This document shows positions 8,004 to 15,143 of a DNA stretch of 47,363 nt, in pieces. Below the pieces are notes generated by a model. That model saw nothing but the letters and a program-made list of their open reading frames with translations. It was not told the origin of the DNA and did not search any database. Location of the stretch: contig JACXVD010000015.1 of NCBI GenBank assembly GCA_014763545.1, forward strand, positions 1 through 47,363. The letters are read 5' to 3'. A program made the position numbers and the translations under genes. The stretch's first letter is position 1. Each line of letters starts with the position of its first letter. The stretch is from Sphingomonadales bacterium. Lineage in GTDB: Bacteria; Pseudomonadota; Alphaproteobacteria; Sphingomonadales; Sphingomonadaceae.

Positions 8004-8897
8004 ATGACATCGCACGCTTTCGGGGGGCGCCGCTCGCGCGCGCTCCTGCTGTTGCCCGTCGCCGCATTGCTGGTGGCGGCGCGCACCACGGTCACGCCGC
8101 TGCCCGAAACCATGGTCGGGGTGAAAACCGACCACCCGATCGGCGAGACTTTTACCGCCAAAAAGGGCGACATCGTCCTGCGCGCCAAAGTGCTCGATAC
8201 CGAGGTGGTGACGATCGACGCGCCGGTTTCGGTGTCGATTTCCAAATTCGCGCAGGAGGTCGAGCCGGGGACCAAGCTGGAACCTGTGCTCGCCCCGCAA
8301 AAGACCGAGAGCCTGACCGGCGCCAGCGGGCGCTATTACTGCGGCGAAAACCTGCGCAGCCGTTCGAAATTCGCCGAGGCGATGATCGGCGACTGGTTTT
8401 CCAAATTCGCCGCCGAGGTGCGGTTCTGCTTCGTCGATACCGATGACGACAGGAAGCTCGACCATGTCTTCCTCGCCGGTGCGAAGGACAAGGAATTCCA
8501 GGGCGCCTGGGAAATCGCGCCCACCCCCTACACCGTCCGCATGATGCAACCCGACGACGAGGGCGGCGAGCTGGTGCTGCGAGTCCACAAGTTCAAGCCG
8601 GAAAGCAACAAGGTGCAGTTCATGCTCGAACTGAGCAAGAACGGCGAACCGCGCTATTTCGACTACATCCTGACCGTGAAGGGCAACCAGGCCAAGCAGA
8701 CCTGGCCGCGGATCGAGACCAACCCGAAGAAAGTGCCCTACCCCAGCACATTTCCCGACCTGCTCGGCGCAAGCATCGCAATCGACAGCGTGGATTCCGA
8801 AAAGGAACAGGTGACCATGTCGATTCGGCGCAACTTCCCGATGCAATTGTTCAAGCCGGTGACGATCCAGGTCCAGTATATCTATATCTATTACTGA
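8004..8897 (+). CDS. secreted protein of unknown function
   Basis: A 297-residue protein I do not recognise. The N-terminus is a basic stretch followed by ALLLLPVAALLVAARTTVTPLP, a signal-peptide-like segment that has R where a lipobox would place C. The rest looks like two beta-rich domains, with RYYCGENL and VRFCFVDTDDDRKLDHVFL (the second containing an acidic D-rich turn that could bind calcium) and a C-terminus ending VQYIYIYY, a pattern common in beta-barrel or beta-sandwich ends. Start ATG chosen as the first that keeps the signal segment. It lies between two inverted-repeat-flanked units and is in the same direction as the next unknown gene, 90 bp away. Confidence 0.7.
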   Translation: MTSHAFGGRRSRALLLLPVAALLVAARTTVTPLPETMVGVKTDHPIGETFTAKKGDIVLRAKVLDTEVVTIDAPVSVSISKFAQEVEPGTKLEPVLAPQKTESLTGASGRYYCGENLRSRSKFAEAMIGDWFSKFAAEVRFCFVDTDDDRKLDHVFLAGAKDKEFQGAWEIAPTPYTVRMMQPDDEGGELVLRVHKFKPESNKVQFMLELSKNGEPRYFDYILTVKGNQAKQTWPRIETNPKKVPYPSTFPDLLGASIAIDSVDSEKEQVTMSIRRNFPMQLFKPVTIQVQYIYIYY

Positions 8898-8987
8898 CCT
8901 GCGCATTCTCCCCGGATTGTCGTCGCAGCACGTTTCATGCAACACTGCCCGCAGGATGATAATGTTCATCGAACGGGGGAATGAACA

Positions 8988-10037
8988 GTGAAACCCAATC
9001 TGCTGTATCTGGCTGCGGGCTGCGGCCTGGCCGGCCTGCTGGTGTTCGCCATGCCATCGGGGCCGCTGGGCGCCTACAACATCAGCGCCAAGGGGCGGGT
9101 GCACGAACGGCTGGCCTATCTCTCGCAGCTTTGCCGTGAGGCGGGGCAGCAGGCCGGGTGCGATATTCCGGCCGATCGCAAGACCTTGCAGCAGGTGAAG
9201 TGGAAGCAGGGCAAATATTGGCGCGCGGTGCGCTGGCCCGACGATCCGACCGGCCAGATCAACCCGCTCGGTATTGGCAAGGTGGCGGTCAATGTCGGCC
9301 TTGGCGGGTGCGGCAACTATCGCAACGACAAGGGTTCGTTCAGCGGCCTGTTGTGCAACAGCCATCTGGGCAAGCTGCAATTCATGCACGCCATGCGCTC
9401 GCGCGAGGCGGAAACGCCAGCCGAAACCCGCGCATTGATCGCGGCCTGGGCCGGTTTCGCCTTCGACGTGGCGAGCGGGCGGCAGGATCCGCAGGAAAAC
9501 TTCTGCACGGCGATTCGCGCACGGGGCGATCCGCTCGCCGCCGCGCTCGCGCCCGAAGGTTTCCCGTTCTGCGAAGGGAGCGAGACGGGCGCACGCCCCC
9601 ATCCCGCCTGGCGGGTCAGCACCCTGTTCGCCATGCGATGCCGCAGCCCGATCAGTTCGGGCACCTGCAACGAGTTGACCGGCGACGGGGCGATCGCCGC
9701 CGCCCGCGACAATGCGCGCGGGGCGCTGCTCCACCTGATCGAGGACAGCTATTCGCGCAGCCACACCGCCCGCGCGGAAAGCAAGCCGACCGGTCCCTAC
9801 CAGCCGGTGATCGACTGCCTGCCGGTGCGCGAGTTCTATTTCTACGAGGACAACAAGAAGCGCCACAGCGCGGCGGACAGCATGCCCGAGTTCGCCGCAA
9901 GCTGCCGCGCGGGCGGCGCCGTGCTCGATCCGGTAACCGCCGGTGCACAAATGCTCGCGCTGATCGAACGCAGCGACGATGCCGCGCAGCGCGAAGCGGT
10001 GGCGCTGGTGATGGACCGGGTGCTCGGCGGAGGCTGA
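8988..10037 (+). CDS. secreted or membrane-anchored protein with His/Asp pattern reminiscent of zinc phospholipase C / P1 nuclease
   Basis: A 349-residue protein with a GTG start (GGGGGAATGAACA upstream) and an N-terminal hydrophobic segment LYLAAGCGLAGLLVFAM. A cysteine-containing lipobox-like LAAGC is present but very close to the N-terminus. Downstream, HERLAYLSQLC opens the mature domain and ARGALLHLIEDSYSRSHTAR (about residues 245-264) has the H-x3-D-x4-H arrangement seen in helical zinc-dependent phospholipase C and P1-type nucleases. Nine or more cysteines suggest disulfides and an extracytoplasmic location. The similarity is a motif-level impression, not a family assignment. Its stop codon lies inside a hairpin shared with the convergent cdd gene. 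Confidence 0.65.
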   Translation: MKPNLLYLAAGCGLAGLLVFAMPSGPLGAYNISAKGRVHERLAYLSQLCREAGQQAGCDIPADRKTLQQVKWKQGKYWRAVRWPDDPTGQINPLGIGKVAVNVGLGGCGNYRNDKGSFSGLLCNSHLGKLQFMHAMRSREAETPAETRALIAAWAGFAFDVASGRQDPQENFCTAIRARGDPLAAALAPEGFPFCEGSETGARPHPAWRVSTLFAMRCRSPISSGTCNELTGDGAIAAARDNARGALLHLIEDSYSRSHTARAESKPTGPYQPVIDCLPVREFYFYEDNKKRHSAADSMPEFAASCRAGGAVLDPVTAGAQMLALIERSDDAAQREAVALVMDRVLGGG

Positions 10038-10056
10038 GCCCCGCGCCCGCTCAGCC
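10032..10056. repeat. inverted repeat containing both stop codons of a convergent gene pair
   Basis: GGCTGAGC (10032-10039) and GCTCAGCC (10049-10056) form a perfect 8-bp stem with a 9-nt GC-rich loop. The left arm holds the TGA of the plus-strand gene and the right arm holds the TGA of cdd read on the minus strand. No T-tract follows on either strand. It could act as a shared bidirectional 3' end. Confidence 0.5.
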
Positions 10057-10467
10057 CAGGCTGGCCGGGCCGAAACAATGCGGCAGCAGCGCCGAGAGGC
10101 GGGTTTCCATCACCTCCTCTTCGCCGGCGCACCACACCACCGGGTCGGTATCGCCCAGTTGGGCCAATTCGCTGAGCACCTGGCGGCAGCGGCCGCAGGG
10201 GGTGACCGGGGCGGCGGTGTCGCCGATCACCGCGATTTCTTCCAACCCGCCACGGTGGCCATCGTCCATCGCCTTGGCGATCGCCACCGTCTCGGCGCAA
10301 AGCGCGAGGCCATAGCTGGCGTTTTCGATATTGGTCCCGGTCACGATGCTACCGTCGGCAAAGCGCAGCGCGGCCCCGACGCGGAACCGCGAATAGGGCG
10401 AATAGCTGTTCTCCATCGCCCGCCGGGCGGCAGCGACCAGCTCGTCACGCTCCATATTGTCGCTCAT
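10051..10467 (-). CDS. cdd: cytidine deaminase
   Basis: A 138-residue homotetrameric-type cytidine deaminase that converts (deoxy)cytidine to (deoxy)uridine in pyrimidine salvage. Zinc ligands are C57 in ALCAETVA, and C91 and C94 in TPCGRCRQ, with E59 as proton shuttle; NIENASYG (about 46-53) binds the ribose. The three-cysteine zinc site and short length mark the tetrameric class rather than the E. coli dimer. The ATG at 10467 is preceded by AAGGACTATC; MERD four codons later is a less likely start. It follows the GH25-like gene by 40 bp on the same strand. Confidence 0.95.
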   Translation of the reverse strand: MSDNMERDELVAAARRAMENSYSPYSRFRVGAALRFADGSIVTGTNIENASYGLALCAETVAIAKAMDDGHRGGLEEIAVIGDTAAPVTPCGRCRQVLSELAQLGDTDPVVWCAGEEEVMETRLSALLPHCFGPASLG

Positions 10468-10507
10468 CGGGATAGTCCTTTCATGCCGGTCTCGATCTCG
10501 CCAATTG

Positions 10508-11209
10508 TCAGGGCTGCACCACCACCCAGCGCACCGGATGGTCCGAAATCTCGCTGCGCAGCGCCTCGTTGGCGGTCCATAGCAGCCAGGGCCGCCCGGC
10601 ATAGGCCGGTTGCGCACCGGTGCGGCTGAGCCAGAGATTGCGGTCGAGCCGGGCGGCGAGGTGATAACGCTGTTCGAAGCCGGGCATGATCTTGAGGATC
10701 ACCGACTTGCCAGCATGGCTTTCGACCTGGTTGATCAGCGTCATCAACTCGCTTTCCACCGCCGCCTCGGAAACCCGGTGCGGGCAATCGTCGGCCACGC
10801 GCGACAATTCGATCACCGGCGGCAGCATGTCGGCCCCGCGCGGCACGACGGTGACGAAATTGGCCGATTGGCCGTCCGCCAAGGCGCAGGGATCGAACAG
10901 GTGGACCGCGCCGACCCGCAAATGCGCCGCGCGCGCGGCGGCGAGATTCGCCGAAAAGGCACTGTCGATCCGCTGCGCCCCGTCGCTCGCGTCGATATAG
11001 GCGAAGCTTGCGCCGAGCACGCGCGCGGTGCGGAAATTGACTGCACCGTCCTGCGCGCCGACTTCGATGCCCTGTTCGGCGAAATCGGCCGTGTCGGGCT
11101 GCCAGTGCTGCATCTGCCACCAGTACCACCCGCCGCCCGCCAGCAGCGCGAGCAACAGCACGGCGGACAGCCGCCAGCGCCACGAAACCGCCTTGCGCCT
11201 GCGCCCCAC
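10508..11209 (-). CDS. membrane-anchored GH25 (lysozyme-like) protein with altered catalytic residues
   Basis: A 233-residue protein. A basic N-terminus and one membrane helix (about residues 12-31) are followed by a domain that follows the glycoside hydrolase 25 (Chalaropsis lysozyme) plan: GIEVGAQDGAVNF for the usual GIDVSxxQGxIDW, FAYIDASDG for the FxxIKATEG strand, LRVGAVHLFDPC for GxYHF, QSANFVTVVP, LPPVIELS, and a final YHLAARLDRNLWLSR. GH25 enzymes need an Asp in the first motif and a D-x-E in the LPPxxDxE strand. Here these read GIE and IEL-S, so the catalytic pair is not conserved. It may be a peptidoglycan-binding pseudoenzyme (inference). Its stop is 40 bp before cdd and its start 7 bp after the UPF0262 stop, so the three form an operon. 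Confidence 0.75.
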   Translation of the reverse strand: MGRRRKAVSWRWRLSAVLLLALLAGGGWYWWQMQHWQPDTADFAEQGIEVGAQDGAVNFRTARVLGASFAYIDASDGAQRIDSAFSANLAAARAAHLRVGAVHLFDPCALADGQSANFVTVVPRGADMLPPVIELSRVADDCPHRVSEAAVESELMTLINQVESHAGKSVILKIMPGFEQRYHLAARLDRNLWLSRTGAQPAYAGRPWLLWTANEALRSEISDHPVRWVVVQP

Positions 11210-11216
11210 GCCGCCC

Positions 11217-11711
11217 TCAGCCCTTGATGTGGAGCACGCAGATCAGCGTGAACAGGCGCCGCGCGGTCACGAAGTCGGTCTCCACCTTGCCTTCGAGCCG
11301 CTCCATCAGCATTTCCGCCGCGCCATTGTGAATCCCGCGACGCGCCATGTCGATCGTTTCGATCTCCGCCGCGGTCGCCTTGCGAATCGCCTGGTAATAG
11401 CTGTCGCAGATCGCGAAATAATCGCGGATCGGGCGGCGGAAACGCGCCAGCCCCAGCAGCAGCAGTTCGAGCGGCTGGTCCGCCGTGTCGCGAATATCCA
11501 TCGCCAGCCGGCCATCCTGCACCGACAGGCGTAAATGATAGGGCCCGTTGTGCCCCGCCTCGACCGCGCGCAGCGGCTTGAAGCAGTTTTCCTCGAGCAG
11601 GTCGAAGATCGCGACACGGCGTTCCTGCTCCACATCGGCGTTGCGCCAGATGATCGTCTCCTCGTCGAGGGAGATGTGGGCGATCCGCCAATCTTTTTGG
11701 GCACCGGACAT
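11217..11711 (-). CDS. UPF0262 family protein
   Basis: A 164-residue cytoplasmic protein matching the alphaproteobacterial UPF0262 family in length and in its recognisable core: DEETIIWRNADVEQERRVAIFDLLEEN, GPYHLRLSVQDGRLAMDIR, LGLARFRRPIRDYFAICDSYY, and IDMARRGIHNGAAEMLMERL. The function is unknown. The ATG at 11711 fits the family start; an upstream in-frame start would extend into the shared regulatory region. It is divergent from dnaB, with 127 bp between the starts, and leads a run with the GH25-like gene and cdd. The divergent region carries repeated GCAAGTGC-type motifs. Confidence 0.88.
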   Translation of the reverse strand: MSGAQKDWRIAHISLDEETIIWRNADVEQERRVAIFDLLEENCFKPLRAVEAGHNGPYHLRLSVQDGRLAMDIRDTADQPLELLLLGLARFRRPIRDYFAICDSYYQAIRKATAAEIETIDMARRGIHNGAAEMLMERLEGKVETDFVTARRLFTLICVLHIKG

Positions 11712-11746
11712 GGCGAGCGTGCTTTCGCAGAAATTGGGGCTGTGGG

Positions 11747-11806
11747 GCAAGCACTTCGCGGGCCATCCCCGCTATCCACAAGCAAGTGCGGCTTGTCTGC
11801 ACTTGC
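11747..11806. promoter_or_regulatory. dnaB upstream region: repeated GCAAGTGC motif and DnaA-box-like site
   Basis: GCAAGTGC (11782-11789) and its exact inverse GCACTTGC (11799-11806) form an 8-bp inverted repeat with a 9-nt spacer. A related GCAAGCACTTCGC lies near 11747. CTATCCACA (11772-11780) differs from the DnaA box TTATCCACA by one base. All are in the 127-bp gap between the divergent UPF0262 and dnaB starts. Regulation by DnaA or another factor is inferred. Confidence 0.4.
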
Positions 11807-11838
11807 ACAAAGGCCGCGAGCGAGCGCATTGCAGCGCG

Positions 11839-13356
11839 ATGGCCGACCAAGATCCGCAATTTCCAGACCCCTCCGCAGGGGTGCAGACCCGCGCATTGCC
11901 CGCGAATATCGAGGCGGAAGCGGCCTTTCTCGGCGCGGTCCTGATCGACAATCGCGTGGTCGAGGAACTCGACGTGCCGATTCGGCCCGACCATTTCTTC
12001 GAACCGGTGCATCAGCGCGTCTTCGCCCGGGTGGTGACGCTGCTCGATCGCAATGCCGTGGTCACCCCGGTGACGCTCAAACCCTATTTCGAAAGCGACG
12101 AGGCGCTGAAGGAGCTTGGCGGCATCACCTATCTCGCGCGGCTGACCGCTGACGGGCAGGGCCTGCTCGCCCCGCGCGAACTGGCCGAGCAGATTTACGA
12201 CCTTGCCCTGCTGCGCCAGTTGGTCAGCGTGGGGCGCAACCTGGTCGAAGGGGCGCTGGACACATCCGAAGCGGTCGCTCCGATGGAACAGGTCGAGCGG
12301 GCCGAAGCCGCGCTCTACAGCGTTGCCGACGGGGCCGGTGTGGGCAACGAGGCATCGACCTTCGGTTCGGCGACGACCAAGGCGCTGGGCATGATCCAGA
12401 AGGCGCTCAATTCGGGCGGTCATGTCTCGGGCAAGACAACCGGGCTCACCAGCATCAACGACAAGGTCGGCGGGCTGCACGATTCCGACCTCATCATCCT
12501 CGCCGGGCGCCCGGGCATGGGCAAGACCTCGCTCGCGACCAACATCGCCTTCAACTGCGCCGACCGCCTGCTGCGCGACCAGCGCGACGGCATCGAAAAA
12601 AAGGATTCGGTGGGCGCGGGCGTCGCCTTCTTCAGCCTCGAAATGAGCGCCGACCAGCTGGCGACGCGTATCCTGGCCGAACAGGCGGAAATCTCCTCGT
12701 CCGACCTGCGCATGGGCAAGATCAGCCGCGACGAATTCCAGAAACTGAGCTTTGCCAGCCAGCGGCTGGCCGAGCTGCCGCTGTATATCGACGATACGCC
12801 GGCGCTGACCATTGCGGGCCTGCGCACGCGCGCGCGGCGGCTGAAGCGCAAGCACGACATCGGGCTGGTGGTGGTCGACTATCTCCAGCTGCTGCAGGGA
12901 TCGGGTCGCGCCAACGACAACCGCGTGAACGAAATTTCCGAGATCAGCCGCGGGCTCAAGACGCTGGCGAAAGAACTGGAACTGCCGGTGATCGCCCTCT
13001 CCCAGCTCAGCCGTGCGGTCGAACAGCGCGACGACAAGCGCCCGATGCTGTCGGACCTGCGCGAATCGGGCTCGATCGAGCAGGACGCGGACATGGTCTG
13101 GTTCGTCTATCGCGACGATTACTATGTGAACCTGCGCCAGCCGAAAATCCCGGCGGGTGACGACGACCTGAAAGCGCATGAAGCGCATAACGCCTGGGCT
13201 GCAGAGATGGAGCGGGTGCATGGCCTGGCCGAACTGATCGTGGCCAAGCAGCGCCACGGTTCGACCGGGCGCGTGCGGATGCGCTTCGAGGCCAAGATCA
13301 CGCGCTTTTCCGACCTTGCGGAAGGCGATTATCCGGACAGCAGCGGTTACGACTGA
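11839..13356 (+). CDS. dnaB: replicative DNA helicase DnaB
   Basis: A 505-residue hexameric helicase that unwinds DNA ahead of the replication fork and binds primase. The N-terminal domain starts RALPANIEAEAAFLGAVL and the RecA-like ATPase domain has Walker A GRPGMGKTS (about residues 223-231), the FFSLEMSADQL helicase motif, Walker B LVVVDYLQLL, the SQLSRAVEQR sensor region, and LRESGSIEQDADMVWF. The ATPase domain continues without interruption, so no intein is present. The start at 11839 fits the family; a longer in-frame reading covers the UPF0262 gene antisense and is not real. The 3' end overlaps the convergent acyltransferase gene by 10 bases. Confidence 0.97.
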   Translation: MADQDPQFPDPSAGVQTRALPANIEAEAAFLGAVLIDNRVVEELDVPIRPDHFFEPVHQRVFARVVTLLDRNAVVTPVTLKPYFESDEALKELGGITYLARLTADGQGLLAPRELAEQIYDLALLRQLVSVGRNLVEGALDTSEAVAPMEQVERAEAALYSVADGAGVGNEASTFGSATTKALGMIQKALNSGGHVSGKTTGLTSINDKVGGLHDSDLIILAGRPGMGKTSLATNIAFNCADRLLRDQRDGIEKKDSVGAGVAFFSLEMSADQLATRILAEQAEISSSDLRMGKISRDEFQKLSFASQRLAELPLYIDDTPALTIAGLRTRARRLKRKHDIGLVVVDYLQLLQGSGRANDNRVNEISEISRGLKTLAKELELPVIALSQLSRAVEQRDDKRPMLSDLRESGSIEQDADMVWFVYRDDYYVNLRQPKIPAGDDDLKAHEAHNAWAAEMERVHGLAELIVAKQRHGSTGRVRMRFEAKITRFSDLAEGDYPDSSGYD

Positions 13357-15143
13357 TCGCGCGGCGCGGAGCGCAGGTGCCGCAATTGCGGCGCCTGGAA
13401 CAGCATCCCGCCCAGCCAGCGTGCCCCCGCCGGGGTCAGGTGGCGGCGATCCTGTGTTACCAGCAGGCCGTCGGGCGTGAACAGCGGCACGCGCCCCTGC
13501 GCATCACGCACCCCGCCCAGCGGATCGAGCACTTGCCCGGCGGGCAGCACCTCCTGCAATTCCCGCAGTATCGCAGGATAGGGGGCGAGCGGGGCGACCC
13601 GCAGCGCAATGCGTTCGGCAGGCGGCAGGCGCAAGGCCGGGTTGATGCTCCAGCCGAATTGCTTGGGCGCAAGCACCAGCGGATGCGCCACCCCGGCGGC
13701 GGCCAGCCGCTGTGCCCACAGGCGATAGCAGGGGGCCTGTTCGCGCCCGATGCTGGTCGCCACGATCACCGTATCGGCGCGCCCCGCCAACGCCAGGCTG
13801 GCGGAGATGGCCGCGCGCGAACAGCTATCCTGCTCCACATAGGCAACCCGGGCGGGCGCGATCCCGCCGCCATCCACCGCCATGTTGATCGCATCGCGGG
13901 CCATGGAATTGCCGATCACCAGCAGGTTGCCGTCGCGCAGCCGCGGATCGAGCCGCGTGGGGGCGAGGCGGCGCGGCGCGTCGACATAGCTCGCCCCATC
14001 GCCCGCGCCCGCCAGCTCCGGCCAATTCGCCGCTCCGCCATTCGTGCGGTCCAGTGCATATCCGGTGCCCGCCAGCAGCAGCGTCAATCCGCCGCAGGCA
14101 ATCAGCACCGTGCGATCGGCGATCCGGCCCCGGTCGCGCAGCGGCGTTTCCACCCAGCGCCAGCTTGCCCATGCGACGATCAGGATCGGCAGGATCGCCA
14201 GCGCCATCAGCGCCGGTGCCGGCGCCTGCCAGCTCACCAGCCGCCAGAACGCAAACACCGGTTGGTGGAGCAGGTAGGCGCTGTAGGAAACCAGCCCCAC
14301 CGCCACCAACGGGCGGGCCGACAGCACCCGGCCCGCGCCCTGGGTCGGGGTGGCCGAGCGGAGAACCAGCGCCGCCCCGGCTACCGGCGCCGCCATCAAC
14401 AGCGGTGCCGGACCGAGCCCGTCGTGGAACAGCACCAGCGCCGCCCCGATCATCGCCAGCCCCGCCCATGCGGCCCAGCCCGAACCGGCTACGGCAGTAC
14501 GGCGCGGATACAAGGCCACCAGTCCGCCGATGCCCAGTTCCCACACGCGGGCGGGCAGCAGCAGGAAGGCCGCATCCGCATCGCGCATCGCCCACGCCAG
14601 TGCGAGCATATAACTCGCGGCCACCATCGCCCCCAGCGCCACGCGCAATCCGCGATCGCCGCCACGCCGTGCCAGCAGCGCCATCAGCGGCGGCAGTATG
14701 AGGTAGAATTGCTCCTCCACCCCCAGGCTCCAGCTGTGGACCAGCGGCTTGAACTGCACCGGTTCGGCCCAGTATCCTCCCGTCAGGTAGAGCAGGATAT
14801 TGTTCGCCATCAGCGCCGTGGCGGTCAGCGACTGGCCATAATCCCGCAATTGGCCGGGCAGCAGCCAGATCACGGCGAAGGGCAGCGTCAGCAGCATCAC
14901 CAGCAGCAGCGCGGGCAGCACCCGGCGGATGCGCCGGAGCCAGAAATCGCGAAGCGCGAATTGTCCCTGCGCCACCTGCCCGGTAATCAGCCGGGTGATC
15001 AGGTAGCCGCTGATGACGAAGAAGATGTCGACCCCCACCCAGCCACCCTGCGCCCAGCCGACACCGGCATGGAACAGCATGACTGCCAGCACCGCCAGCC
15101 CCCGCAACCCGTCGATCTCGGGGCGGTAGTCAGTCGGCCGCAT
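13347..15143 (-). CDS. membrane acyltransferase (OafA/YrhL type) with C-terminal SGNH domain
   Basis: A 598-residue protein. The N-terminal part (about 1-370) is an acyltransferase-3 domain with many membrane helices, starting YRPEIDGLRGLAVLAVMLFH (the R/H pair typical of the family), then GGWVGVDIFFVISGYLIT and SWSLGVEEQFYLI. The C-terminal part is an SGNH-like hydrolase: GNSMARDA for the GDSH block, and DRRHLTPAGARWL for the late D-x-x-H block. Such fusions acetylate cell-envelope polysaccharides, moving the acyl group across the inner membrane. GNS instead of GDS in the first block leaves the serine in place. The gene overlaps the PLD gene by 14 bases at its 5' end and dnaB by 10 bases at its 3' end. 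Confidence 0.9.
   Translation of the reverse strand: MRPTDYRPEIDGLRGLAVLAVMLFHAGVGWAQGGWVGVDIFFVISGYLITRLITGQVAQGQFALRDFWLRRIRRVLPALLLVMLLTLPFAVIWLLPGQLRDYGQSLTATALMANNILLYLTGGYWAEPVQFKPLVHSWSLGVEEQFYLILPPLMALLARRGGDRGLRVALGAMVAASYMLALAWAMRDADAAFLLLPARVWELGIGGLVALYPRRTAVAGSGWAAWAGLAMIGAALVLFHDGLGPAPLLMAAPVAGAALVLRSATPTQGAGRVLSARPLVAVGLVSYSAYLLHQPVFAFWRLVSWQAPAPALMALAILPILIVAWASWRWVETPLRDRGRIADRTVLIACGGLTLLLAGTGYALDRTNGGAANWPELAGAGDGASYVDAPRRLAPTRLDPRLRDGNLLVIGNSMARDAINMAVDGGGIAPARVAYVEQDSCSRAAISASLALAGRADTVIVATSIGREQAPCYRLWAQRLAAAGVAHPLVLAPKQFGWSINPALRLPPAERIALRVAPLAPYPAILRELQEVLPAGQVLDPLGGVRDAQGRVPLFTPDGLLVTQDRRHLTPAGARWLGGMLFQAPQLRHLRSAPRDQS

Noticed and set aside
10813-13257. An 814-codon minus-strand frame antisense to dnaB
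   Set aside because: It runs antisense to dnaB and then out of frame through UPF0262 and the GH25-like gene; the translation is compositionally biased.
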